A DNA stretch of 64,000 nt, from assembly GCF_019097595.1 (NCBI RefSeq), contig NC_080713.1:8352199-8416198 (forward strand), written 5' to 3'. The notes under the pieces were generated by a model. It had not been told where the DNA came from and did no database searches. It worked only from the letters and a program-made list of their open reading frames with translations. Source of the stretch: Hemibagrus wyckioides. Taxonomy: Eukaryota; Chordata; Actinopteri; Siluriformes; Bagridae. A program made the position numbers and the translations under genes. Below, piece after piece: positions 53,501 to 64,000 of the stretch. Position 1 is the first letter of the stretch. Each line of letters opens with the position of its first letter.

Positions 53501-55218
53501 ATATTTTTATTCTACACTATATTTTTAATCTACACTATATTTACATTCCCTTTTCTCTGCTTTGTTTTTTTTTATTATTATTTTCTGCTATTGTTTTTGT
53601 CTTCAAATATTTCTTTTAATTTTTTCACTCAGATCAGCCACACAGAATAATATTTCATCGGTCTAATATATCGAGTGCTGTTTCTAATTGTTGTGTGTGT
53701 AGATGTGGAGAGTGTGATGAACAGCATCGTGTCTTTACTGCTGATCCTGGAGACGGAGAAACAGGAAGCGCTCATCGAGAGTCTGTGTGAGAAACTGGTG
53801 AAGTTCCGTGAGGGAGAGCGGCCCACTCTCAGGATGCAGCTGTATGTACACAGTTCACACTTCCTTTAGTTTCCTCCCTCAATTTTTGTCATGTGTTTAC
53901 TCCCTTACCTACCCTGAGGTTCAACCATCTATTCCGTTCCTTTCTCACACACTCGTTCATCTGTTCTTCTCTTACTACTTCTTTTATTCGTTCATTCATT
54001 CCCTCAGTTACTGTGTAGCTCTTGCTCACACACTTTCATCCATGCACTCATTCATCTTGTTGAACACCTTGTTCAATCTTTTGTTCTTTGGTCATCCACT
54101 CACTGGTGCATGCGCTCCCTTGCTCACTGGTGCATGCGCTCCCTCGCTCACTGGTGCATGCGCTCCCTCGCTCACTGGTGCATGCGCTCCCTCGCTCACT
54201 GGTGCATGCGCTCCCTCGCTCACTGGTGCATGCGCTCCCTCGCTCACTGGTGCATGCGCTCCCTCGCTCACTGGTGCATGCGCTCCCTCGCTCACTGGTG
54301 CATGCGCTCCCTCGCTCACTGGTGCATGCGCTCCCTCGCTCACTGGTGCATGCGCTCCCTCGCTCACTGGTGCATGCGCTCCCTCGCTCACTGGTGCATG
54401 CGCTCCCTCGCTCACTGGTGCATGCGCTCCCTCGCTCACTGGTGCATGCGCTCCCTCGCTCACTGGTGCATGCGCTCCCTCGCTCATTCACTGGTGCATG
54501 CGCTCCCTCGCTCATTCACTCATGCATGCGCTCCCTCGCTCATTCATGCATGCGCTCCCGCGCTCATTCATGCATGCGCTCCCGCGCTCATTCATGCATG
54601 CGCTCACCAACTGATCCATGTGTTTGCTCCCTCATCTGTTCACCACCTATTCATCTACTCTCTCCATCATTCACTTGTTCTTCTGCTCAGTTCCTCACTC
54701 ACCTACTCGTTTGTTTTTTTGTCCATCCTTTGTTCTGCGCAGCCACTCGCTCATCCATTCACAAATACTACTACCCATCTTACACACTTGCTTAAACTAA
54801 TGCTGGAATGTTTTAAAGCTTCCTTGATAACAAACTTATAGAAATACAAAACATGAGGTTTTGTGTACAGACTTGTTCATAGATGCTGTGCACAATTTGT
54901 GTTGCATCTAGAGTGCAAAAGCAGTTAAATAGCCAGTGAGTAACCAGTGTGCCACGATAAAGCGGGATATGGTGTGTACAATATGAATTAACTGAAAAGT
55001 GTAATGTGTTAGGTCTGATAGTTCACTGTGTGCTACTGTCAATAACCGATGTTTCATGTTTAACATTTCAGCCTCAGTAACCTGTTCCACGGTATGGACG
55101 AGAACGCCCCGGTGCGATACACAGTGTACTGCAGTCTCATTAAAGTGGCAGCTGCCTGCAATGCCATCGCCTTTATCCCAACTGATCTGGATCAGGTATG
55201 ACTCGAGCAGCAGTGCTA

Positions 55219-55259
<41 letters not shown>

Positions 55260-58200
55260 AACACCTCATATCAGTTGATTCCTGTGATTTAAATTCGGCT
55301 TTTACCTGTAGGTGCGCAAGTGGATCGTTGACTGGAACCTGACCACAGAGAAGAAGCACACTCTGCTGAGGCTGGTGTATGAGGCGCTGGTCGACTGTAA
55401 GAAGAGGTACACATCTGGAAAAGATTTATTTAAGGTTTTCTCTTGATTTTAGTGTGTTCCTCATCGTAGTGTCTGTGTGTGTACAGTGAGGCTGCAGCGA
55501 AAGTGATGGTAGAGCTGCTGGGCAGTTACACAGAAGACAATGCTTCCCAAGCCCGGGTAGATGCCCACAGGTATGCTTTTTGTCCATCTGTTTTATTTAA
55601 GATATTGTGCATTTGTAGACACATTCAGTACAAATCCCAGTCTTCTCTTACAGGTGCATTGTCCGAGCTTTGAAAGACCCAAACACGTATCTGTTCGACC
55701 ATTTACTGGCTCTAAAACCTGTGCGCTTCCTGGAGGGAGAGCTCATTCACGATGTGAGTAGTACTACTTTTTACTACTTCTGCAATGGTCAACAAAGCAT
55801 AAGTACATTATCTAGACTACTAGGTAACTAAAAGCGCAGTCCCATATTTTTGTGATGGATCTGCAGTGGTCAGTATCTATCAAACGTATCCTTTAAGTCC
55901 TGTACATTACAGAACTTAAAGGGTCTGCAGCTAACATCTCGGTGCCAGATACCACAGCACACCTTCAGGGATCTAGTGGAGTCCATGCCACATTGGGTCA
56001 GGGCTGTTTCAGCAGCAAAATGGAGACCAACCCAATATTAGACCGGTGGCTGACCGGTGTATAGTCTAAAGGAAAAATTAAAAATTATTTTCATCAAATA
56101 CACAGCATGTCGTGAAATGTTTTTTTGGTCCTATGATGGAAATAAAAATGTAGAACTAAAATATAAAAATATTAGAAAATACATTAGAAGAAAAGAAGAA
56201 TATCAAGTATAAAAAGAATGTAAGATACAAATGAATATAAATAACTGGTCATCTCAGCAGAAGAAGTCGTTCAGCTATGATTTGTGTTCTGTGACTGTAT
56301 ACAGTATTTTTGAGAAAAGCCTTAAGATTTCATATGCAGCATTTGTTTTCTGACATTCACTCAGTATCTTATTCTAGATCAATTAAATTCAGTGTTAAAG
56401 CAATAACTTGAATTATTCTGTTCCTGCATCTCAATAACCAGATTGTTATTACCTGCTACAGAGAGCCACATGGATTATTTTAAAGCCAGTGACTTATCAG
56501 GTTATATATTAATCTATATATTATATATTAATTATATATTTTCTTCCTAGCTGCTGACCATCTTCGTGAGTGCAAAACTAGCAGCCTATGTCAAGTTCTA
56601 CCAAAGCAATAAAGACTTCATCGATTCTCTCGGTAAGTACTTGATGATGACATCTAATGCAACAGTGAAATGCTGGCAATTTATTTATTTATTCATTTAT
56701 TTAACAAGTGAGCCTCACACATTTGCATCAACCAGTTGGTTCTGGAATATCATCCATATAAAATGCAGCTCTATATGAACCACATCTGAACCAGTTCCAG
56801 CATATGCTACACATATAGCAATGCCAGACTACATGCTGAGGTAGAATGTGATTCTGATCCTTTTGTCCATTTCAGAAACTTCCTAAAGTCCGTTTTAGCG
56901 ACTCGATCCAAGTTTGAGCTTAAAAATGCTTATCCTAATGCTAAAGTGGTAGCTATAGGATTGTATTTTTTTACTTATTACAATAGTCAAATCTATTAGC
57001 TAGCCCACCAGGACTGAAACCTAACTGAATAGGATACAATATAATAGTAATATTAGTAAGTATGGTGAGATGGTAAGTAAATTAAATAGCATTAAATGTG
57101 AGCTGTCTATAAATTTGTATGCAGAAGGACTCGCATGATTGAGTTAGTATATTGTGCTTGCAATGCTTGATAAGCCAGCAAGTCACTGGCCAGCATTTAT
57201 ATTGTTAAAACATTAGACGCAAGCACAAGCCGAGATGTTTTGTGCGCAGTTGAGTGTTTCTGCTCGGCTGGAATGTACCACTCAGCAGAGGCTTTGTTTG
57301 TCGTCTGTTCAAAGAGGCGAGTTCATTAAAGTTGGGATCCTCCTTGCTTCTAAAAATGAATTGGACAATTCAGACACACTGTTTTAACAACTCAGCACTC
57401 AACGAAATGGATCATTGGTTCTCTGGTTGTGTCACTGCTGACTTAATTAATGTAAATACACTTTTAATTGGGTTAAACGTTAATTATTTACACTGCGACT
57501 GTTTTAGCACTGTTATTCTTTTAGGAGGGTGTATGCGAGAAGTGAAGAAAATGGGTATGAAGTATGGCATTGATTACAGCTGTTTAGTCATGCAGAGGTG
57601 CTGTTTGTGTGTAATTAGCAGATCTGTCGCAGCTAGGTCCTAAGCCATTTGGAAATCTACTGCATTTATAATGGGTAAGACTCTATATGGACAGAATTTT
57701 GTGGGCATCTGAGACTCACTGCTATGTCTGGGTCATGTTTTCACAAAGATGGAAGCTCACAGTCGTTTAGAACGTCTTTGTCCTACACTGGACCCAAACA
57801 TGTTCCAACGTGACAATGATGCTGTGCACAAGTTGAGATCCGTTGGAGTGGAAGAACTCTATTGTCCTGCACAGATCCCTGACCTCAACCCCACTGAACA
57901 CCCTTGAGAGAAACTGGATCGCTGACTGCACCCCAGGCCTCCTCACCTGACATCAGTACTGATCTCACTAATTCCATTAAAGCTCAGTGAGCACGAATAC
58001 CCGAAGCCGAGGTCCAAAATCTCATGGAAAGCCTTCCTTAAAGAGTGGGAGCTTTTATTTTATAAACTCCATATCAGTACCCAGGGTTTTCGAGTGGGAT
58101 GTTCAGTACTCAGATGTCCACATATGCAGAGTTGTAACTTTATTATGACTCAAACACTATATTGGCAAAAGTTTGGGACACCCCTTTAAATCATTGAATT

Positions 58201-59698
58201 CAGGGGTTGGGCTTGGCCCCTTAGTTCCAGTGAAAGGAACTCTTAATGCTTCAGCATACCAAGACATTTTGGACTATTTCATGCCCCCATCTTTGTGGGA
58301 ACAGTTTGGGGATGATCCCTTCCTGTTCCAACATGACTGCACACCAGTGTACAAAGCAAGGTCCTGGAGGAACCTGACTGGCCTGCACCTCAGCCTGATA
58401 GAACACCTTTGAGATGAATTAGAGCGGAGACTGCGAGCCAGGCCTTCTCTCATTCAACATCAGTGTCTGACCTCACAAATGCACTTCTAGAGGAATGGTC
58501 AAAAACTCCCATAAACACACTCCTAAACCTTGTGGAAAGCCTTCTCAGAAGAGTTGAAGCTGTTATAGCTGCAAAGGGCAGGTCAACTCCATATTACATT
58601 CATGTGCATGTAAAGGCAGACGTCCCAAAACTTTTGGCAGTATAGTGTATATATGAAGTAGGTTTGGTATTCAATATACTGAATATGCACAAATCCTCAC
58701 CCACTGAGCAAGCTCTGTTTATATGGCATCCCCTAGCCCTGACTCGATTTGCTGAAATACAAATGGTTTTTTTTGTTTAGGTCTGTCACACGAGCAGAAC
58801 ATGGCAAAGATGAGGCTACTGACCTTCATGGGCATGGCTGTGGAGACGAAAGAGATCTCCTTTGACACAATGCAGCAGGAGCTGCAGATTGGTGCAGATG
58901 ATGTGGAACCCTTCGTAATTGATGGTACAGCTGAGTTTCTCCTAGCTCTAGAGATCTCTGGTGGATTACACAATAATCATACGTCCTGAATAAGTTCTGT
59001 TTGATTGACCGAATATTATAAATGCATGTATCCTGAATCCTAATTATTTGTTTACGTATTATTTCTTTTCTTTTTTTCTAGCTGTTCGGACCAAGATGGT
59101 CTACTGCAAAATCGACCAGACACAGCGCAGGGTTGTCGTAAGGTAAGCTGATGTCTGATTTTGATTGAGTCCTTCACTTTTGGTCTCATGAGACAAGATA
59201 ACCTTTTTATACGTTTGCAGAGTCTCCGTCTCCAATCAGGATTTCATATTGCTCACTACACGTTTATAAAGCCCAACTTTTTGAAGTGTCTGAGCTGTGA
59301 AAAGCCCTGTTATGTTGGAGTAATGGAGATCTCCTATTTCTTTAGTTACCCTTGGCCTCTTGATTCCTTCTCTGACCTTTATGTGTAAAGTGTGTCATAA
59401 AACTGCACATCCGACTGAAATAATGGATGTTTAAAAGGTATTACTGGAGGTTGTTTCAATCTTTCCCCTCTGACCTGCCATCATAAAGGATCGCTGAACA
59501 TGAGACGGAGTTTTATTTATCAGTGTTTTATTTCTGGTCCCACATGCTGACGTGTATTTTGTGTGTGTGTTTAGTCACAGCACCCATCGCACGTTCGGAA
59601 AGCAGCAGTGGCAACAGCTTTACGACAGGCTGAGCTCCTGGAAGCAGAATCTGGCCACGGTGAAAACCAGCCTGCAGGCGCTCTCTCCTACTGTCTAA
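50134..59698 (+). CDS. eif3m: Eukaryotic translation initiation factor 3 subunit M, complete
   Basis: Subunit of the cytoplasmic eIF3 complex that organises the 43S pre-initiation complex. Exons: 50134-50175, 51275-51407, 53703-53841, 55072-55195, 55312-55406, 55487-55570, 55654-55753, 56551-56632, 58781-58924, 59082-59142, 59575-59698. Phases agree throughout and give 376 codons including stop, 375 residues, against 374 in human as I recall. It starts [14 protein letters not shown]. Diagnostic stretches are [57 protein letters not shown] and [20 protein letters not shown]. The C-terminal half forms the helical-repeat plus PCI (winged-helix) domain, ending [20 protein letters not shown]. The gene is head to head with wt1, as at human 11p13. 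Introns 2, 3, 7 and 8 carry Tc1-like elements or a minisatellite. Confidence 0.98.
50176..51274 (+). other. eif3m: eif3m intron 1
   Basis: The 5' part keeps promoter-like character (CACGTG at 50206, TGACGTAA at 50356). The rest is AT-rich with a TTA microsatellite near 50500-50533. No element recognised. Confidence 0.5.
51630..53223 (+). mobile_element. Tc1-like element with long terminal inverted repeats
   Basis: Terminal inverted repeats of about 235 bp (51630-51868 and 52985-53223), with outer and inner repeats of the motif gagtacacccct, the IR/DR arrangement. TA precedes the left end; the right end has decayed into a TC repeat. It contains a broken transposase gene. Eif3m intron 2. Confidence 0.9.
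52004..52988 (+). pseudogene. Tc1-like transposase pseudogene (third family)
   Basis: It starts at ATG 52004 ([13 protein letters not shown]). A frameshift falls in the A-run at 52039-52046. The main frame (52123-52596) carries [28 protein letters not shown] and [20 protein letters not shown] with the first catalytic Asp. A stop follows KHGGGSVMV, then frame changes and a deletion of several codons between NDNDPKHTS and [15 protein letters not shown], which removes normal Asp-Glu spacing. It ends GGHTKY. Confidence 0.88.
54098..54605. repeat. 24-bp minisatellite, about 16 uniform units plus variants
   Basis: The unit ggtgcatgcgctccctcg plus ctcact repeats every 24 bases from about 54105 to 54480, nearly without change. 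It then gives way to 28-bp and other variants up to 54605. Eif3m intron 3. Because 24 is a multiple of three, frames stay open on both strands; these are not proteins. Confidence 0.97.
55912..56060 (+). mobile_element. Tc1-like 3' relic
   Basis: Last part of a transposase gene and right end of the 1437-2001 family (gataccacagcacaccttca, gtggagtccatgccacattg, then a decayed terminus ggctgaccggtgta). Eif3m intron 7. The rest of 56061-56550 is unassigned. Confidence 0.7.
57676..58132 (+). mobile_element. Degraded Tc1-like element
   Basis: Termini decayed (ctctatatggacagaatttt at the left, agatgtccacatatgcagag at the right). The interior includes gttccaacgtgacaatgatg and ctgacctcaaccccactgaa from the catalytic region. 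Sister of 12590-13110. Eif3m intron 8. Confidence 0.75.
58155..58647 (+). mobile_element. Internally deleted Tc1-like element
   Basis: Termini cactatattggc and gcagtatagtg, TA at the right side. The interior matches the C-terminal half of the 14966 transposase gene in plus orientation. It lies about 130 bp upstream of eif3m exon 9. Confidence 0.85.
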
Positions 59699-59753
59699 CA
59701 TGCTCATCACAACACTCAGCAGATTTTATACACACACACACATACACACACTC

Positions 59754-59759
59754 AATAAA
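59754..59759 (+). terminator. eif3m: eif3m polyadenylation signal
   Basis: AATAAA 56 bases after the stop, preceded by a short (CA)n tract, so the 3' UTR is very short. Confidence 0.75.
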
Positions 59760-61440
59760 AAAACAAATGGAGACCGTTTACTTTGTTGTACTTATTTTTT
59801 TATATATCTATCCCCATGTGTATGTGTTGTAAAGTTTTGTTTGAGGCTGACTGATTATGGAGATCAGGGTAATGGCAAATATTATTGCTATCGCTGAGAG
59901 ATGAGGCACAGGCTTCGGGATAAGGAATGTTTGTTTTGGATAGGGGTAGATAAGCCTTACTTGACAACATTCAGGGCCTTTTTTATTGTCATTCTATACA
60001 AGTACAAAGTGGAGAGAAATATCAAGTGTTCAGGAGCAATGGTGTAGAATCTAAGTGTCGCAGGCATTCCAGCTTTTCAATTGGGTTCTTTAAAGGGGAC
60101 GTTTTAAGGATTTATATAGAACCTTTAAGGGTTATTTTAGGCACAATTCCAAATAAAAGGCTCTAGTGCACAAGATGGAACAAGAGCAGAATGAGGATTA
60201 ACTAAACTATAGTGTAGGTAAAGACCTTGATGAGCTTTATTTTATTTTGATTTTTAATTACATTTTTTCTTTTATTTCTCCAAAGTGTCTACACTGATAG
60301 CAGTAATATCAACTGTAAAGGTGGAAAAATATACAGTAGTATACAATAAAATTAGAGTTAACTTTAAAATAAGACAAGATTTAGGCTACTTTAGCTTGAC
60401 TAATGAGCAAAAAGCTGGCAAGCAGAAAGCAAGTGTCCATAATCTCACTGAAGTGCACTCATAAAACTGATGCTTTGTTTACTTCACTGCTCTATGGTCA
60501 TGGATTTCTTCAGTTTTTCTACTCCACACACCTTGCACTTGATTTTAATGAAAAGTTGCAGTTCAACAAGAACTCTAATATGAGAAAAGAAAGCACTTGT
60601 GCCGTTATTAATAAATGCAGAGTCTTATACATTTGCAAATTGGAAATGCAAGCTCAGTGTAAACTCGTATGTTTCACTGGAATTTTAGGCCTTGCTATAA
60701 CTATGTTCACACCCAGTCTGTACCTCTTAAAAGTCTACTAAAGGTATGTAATTATTAAACAAGAAACATCTCCATTTTAGTATACTTTTAAAATAATAAA
60801 GTCTGGAACGCACCTCTGGAAAGCACCTTGCATTTATGCTATGGATTTAGGTCAGTCTCTAGTGTGAAGCTTGGCTTGGTTCCCTGTTCACGTTCACTCA
60901 TAAGCACTGCATTATGGGCAATGCGCCGAAATATTATAAACAATGTCCATGAAAGCATTCCTCCAGCTAGGCACATTCCATGCAGGAAGGGAGGCACCCA
61001 AAGTGCTCAGCAGAGCAGTAAAATGTTTAATGGTTGCCTAGTTTGGAATAATATGTGTGGTGGTTTTAGGAAAAAAAACCCATCAGTTGTTGCTGTGGCT
61101 AAATTCTGGAAAATAATGTTAAAGATCAGGATTGGACCAAATTTGAGTTTTTCTGCCGATAACAATCCAACAGATTATACTAAAACCATGTGGAGGCTTG
61201 TAAAATGTAAAATGTTTGCCTCACATATCTGTGGTTGAGGATTGTGTGTTTGTGCCAAGCTTACGGCTTTCCTCCTCCAGTTTGAAGACGTTATCTCACT
61301 GCCATCTCTAAAATGTCTATAGCAGGTGATGACTTGATATCCACCTCATGTCCTGGTTCTTCAGGAATAGTCCAGCCTTCCTGCAACCCTGTGTATTGTA
61401 AGAGTAAAACGATGGATGTGAAAATTGTTTTAATAAAAAC
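59760..61440. other. DNA downstream of eif3m, no recognised gene
   Basis: The 136-codon open frame at 60828-61238 and the 112-codon one at 60403-60741 show no splice context, family motif or coding-like composition that I can support. Confidence 0.5.
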
Positions 61441-61444
61441 AACT

Positions 61445-61860
61445 GTCTACAGAGCAGTGGTAGTGGTTAAGGCACTGGGTTGTTGATCAGAAGACTGGGG
61501 TTCAAGCCCCAGTACCCACAAGCTGCCACTGCTGAGCCCTTGAGCAGGGCCTTCAACCACCCCCACCCCCATACTCAAGGGTTAGATGATGTTGATAATC
61601 ATCCAAATGAGGATGGGTTCTCCTCTGAGCCCGGTTTCTTCCTCATATCATCCCAGAGAGGTTTTTCCTTGCCATGGTCACCACAGGCTTGCTCATTAGG
61701 GATAAAATAAAAGATAAAATAATTTAATTTAATAATTTATTTTTTATTTCTAGTTATTTTTTATTTTCATTTTTCCCCCTCCCCTTTCTCCGCTTCTCTT
61801 TTGTAAAGCTGCTTTGAGAAAATGTTCATTGTAAAAGGCGCTATACAAAATGAATTGAAT
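61445..61860 (+). mobile_element. SINE head joined to the 51497-type repeat
   Basis: tRNA-like head (gtggttaaggcactgggttg, box-B-like ggggttcaagcccc) followed by cttcctcatatcatcccaga and the tail gtaaagctgctttgagaaaa, ending aatgaattgaattgaata. It suggests the 51497 repeat is the body of a longer SINE. Confidence 0.65.
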
Positions 61861-62029
61861 TGAATAGAACAGAATAATCAACGTCACTGCCCATTGTAAA
61901 AGTATCATTCTTCATGTTTTATTTCACATTTAGATTATATCTAGAGGTATGCGGGGCATCTTTCAGTGAATTTGGAAACAAAGCTTTAAATGTAATTTTT
62001 GAAGACACCATAATTACAACATTTTTTAG

Positions 62030-62325
62030 TACATCATCCATCCACTTATTCAATGTAAGGTTACAGAGAATCTGCAGGCTATATCGGGGTCAGGACAGAC
62101 AATGTGCAGGACACCCTGGACGTAGTGCCAACTAATCACAGGGCAAAATCATATACACATTCATTCGCATACTACAGACAATTTAGAGATACCAATTGAC
62201 CTAAAACATATATTTGGACTTGAGGGAGGAAACCCCTGAAACACTTGGAGAAGGCAGGACTCAAACCCCCACCTCTGTAGGTACAAGGCAGATATGCTTA
62301 TCGCTAAGCCACTGTGCTGGCTAGA
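62030..62325. repeat. Interspersed repeat tail
   Basis: Contains catccatccacttattcaat, aatcacagggcaaaatcata and ggaggaaacccctgaaacac, a common fish LINE/SINE-type 3' module. Related to 18100 and 47240. Confidence 0.55.
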
Positions 62326-63071
62326 ATAACATATTGCAGAAAATGTATACCTTTTCCCAGGCTGTCACACAATCACACATTCATATTACATAGGCTTTCT
62401 TCCAACTCAACACATATTGTAGGTAAGGAACGACAATATTGGGTTTGTGCTCACAACCTTCCTGTCAGCGCTGATCTCTAGGATTCCTTTTAGCAAACTC
62501 TAACGAAGTATTTTCAGACTAAATGATACGATATTGTGTCTTCATTCCATGTTTTACATATTAGCATGTGTACATGTGGCAAATAGATCTACTTGATCTT
62601 AGTTATCTTTGGAAATCAATACATGAGCTGCTCTTTATCAAAGGTCAGAAGTCTTTAAAGCAAAGCATTTCCTATTGTGCAAGATCCTGTTCTCTTCAAA
62701 ATGGAACATTATCAAAGATTTTTATGCTTTTAAATCCCTCTCCCAAACGCTATTAGTCAGCTTGCTGTGTTCCTGCGGAACCCTATCTGTGTGAACTGTG
62801 AAACATGACAAATCATGTGATAGAAAAATGTGCCTCCAGTGAATTATATGGAACACCACAACAACTCCCACTATCTCTCACTCTGTCATCCTCTGTTCAG
62901 CTTTCTCCCTCTCTTCATTCCTGATATCTGGTTAGTGGTTAAGATGTGCAATGATGTGCTGTTGAGATTTAGCAGTTGTGTTATATTTCTCCAGTTTCAT
63001 GACCTCGGTTAATCAGGCTCATTTATTTTACAGGTAGCATATTTCACTGTTACATGTTTCCTTATCGATAA

Positions 63072-63250
63072 GATCCACTGTTGAACTCCACTGTTGGGCA
63101 ATTAAGCAAGGCCTTTAACCCTCCCTGTCACAGGGTTACTGTATCATAGCTGCCTCTGCACCCTGACCCTAACTTCCTGAGCTGGGATATATGTGAAGAA
63201 AAGAATTCCACTGTGCTGTAATGTACGTGTGGCAATAATACAGGCTTCGT
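63072..63250 (+). mobile_element. SINE 3' part
   Basis: Starts at ctccactgttgggcaattaa and continues ggcctttaaccctccctgtc, tgtgctgtaatgtacgtgtg. This is the body of the 21846 family without the tRNA-like head. Confidence 0.75.
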
Positions 63251-63597
63251 GCCCTCAGTTCTTCTACTTATAGGTCTGAGGTTCTAATGAGCATGACAGA
63301 CAGGGGTGTAACATCAAGCAAAATTGTGTCCTGACAGTAGTATTATGACTGGGGTGGAGGCTGAGAGAATGCATCTTTATGTTTACACCACCATAATGTA
63401 TTTTAAGAGTACAAACACAATTTCCCCAACCATGCTCTAGTGGAATGATGTATTCCTGTGCTTTAAGAGAAGTAGGTGAGGCTAATCAAGTCTGCCTTGG
63501 AAGAGGACGGAGTTACTTTCTGAGCCAAAATAAATGTAAATAAGCCTAAAACGGGAGTAAATCTAGTTAAATCTAGCTCATGAGAATTACTAGAACA

Positions 63598-64000
63598 TAC
63601 GGTCAAGTCCGTAAATATTTGGCCATTGGTGATATTTGTATTTTATCTGCAGTTTAAATGAAATAATAATCAAAATCTAGATGTTCAGCTTTCATTTAAG
63701 AGAATTTACATCTAATTCAGGTGAACAGTTTTCGAATTACACCATTTTTTATATGTGTTACCTTTCAACAGACCAAAAATCATAGGACAGGCTGTTCCAC
63801 TGACCGGGGTTGTATGATTCCCTCTGTATTTCACTTCCAACTAAGCAGATAAAAGGCTTAGATTTCTGCAAAATCTCAAGAGCTGTCAGTGCCAGTGAAG
63901 CCGACCATCATTAGGCTGAAAAATCAAAACAAACCCATAAAAGAGATAGTAAAAACATTAGGAGTGGCCAAATCTACTATTTAGTACAGTCTTAAAAAGA
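63598..64000 (+). mobile_element. Tc1-like element, 5' part, cut by window edge
   Basis: Terminus tacggtcaagtccgtaaata, long non-coding 5' region, then the start of a transposase (near 63912 IIRLKNQNKPIKEIVKTLGV) with an in-frame stop already visible after it (tttagta). A further Tc1 family not otherwise present in the window. Confidence 0.75.

Noticed and set aside
54098..54605. CRISPR-like array
   Set aside because: Units are head-to-tail with no unique spacers, and the genome is eukaryotic.
54048..54841. Four overlapping frames of 130-268 codons made of eight-residue repeats
   Set aside because: The 24-bp minisatellite keeps all these frames open; it lies inside an eif3m intron.
57254..57643. 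129-codon open frame in eif3m intron 8
   Set aside because: Inside an intron between well-supported exons, with no recognisable motif.
60828..61238. 136-codon open frame downstream of eif3m
   Set aside because: No homology recognised, no splice or promoter context; composition looks non-coding.

Overview
The window is vertebrate genomic DNA, almost certainly from a teleost. Genes are split by introns with canonical GT/AG borders, the background is AT-rich with long microsatellites, and it is crowded with fish-type Tc1/mariner transposons, tRNA-derived SINEs and a Tx1-like LINE fragment. The SINE heads and Tc1 families resemble those I know from otophysan fish, catfish in particular; that is recall, not a search result.

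Three protein-coding genes can be reconstructed exon by exon, with every splice phase checked. (1) 794-12050, plus strand: the 3' part of kifc3, a C-terminal-motor (kinesin-14) protein; its first exons lie left of the window. It has at least two possible last exons, each followed by its own polyadenylation signal (12422 and 14716). (2) 17660-36268, minus strand: a complete wt1 (Wilms tumour 1 zinc-finger transcription factor) with nine coding exons. The mammalian 17-residue exon 5 is absent and the twin donor sites giving the -KTS and +KTS isoforms are preserved. Kifc3 and wt1 converge. (3) 50134-59698, plus strand: a complete eif3m (translation initiation factor 3 subunit M), eleven exons, 375 codons. 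Wt1 and eif3m are head to head, about 13.9 kb apart, matching the WT1-EIF3M neighbourhood of human 11p13.

The wt1-eif3m interval holds the most informative non-coding signal: a low-repeat block at about 38.4-39.1 kb, 2.6 kb upstream of the wt1 start, with a DR5-type retinoic acid response element at 38904-38920. It probably corresponds to the retinoic-acid-responsive conserved region reported upstream of zebrafish wt1a. A separate coding-like terminal exon of unknown identity sits at 36454-36613, only about 190 bp upstream of the wt1 start codon. The rest of the interval holds a Tx1-like LINE fragment bounded by GA/TC repeats and carrying a nested Tc1-type insertion, a decayed Tc1 copy (45.0-46.36 kb), SINEs and a large TATC microsatellite.

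Transposons dominate introns and intergenic DNA. At least six Tc1-like lineages are present. One copy (14966-16213) has perfect terminal repeats and a full-length transposase frame broken by a single stop codon. Others are internally deleted, inverted or folded back; one in a wt1 intron is a near-palindrome with about 180-bp arms. Right of eif3m (59.76-64 kb) I see only repeats and unassigned DNA, ending in another Tc1-like element cut by the window edge. I found no evidence for a wholly new biological system; the best leads are regulatory and transposon-architecture observations.
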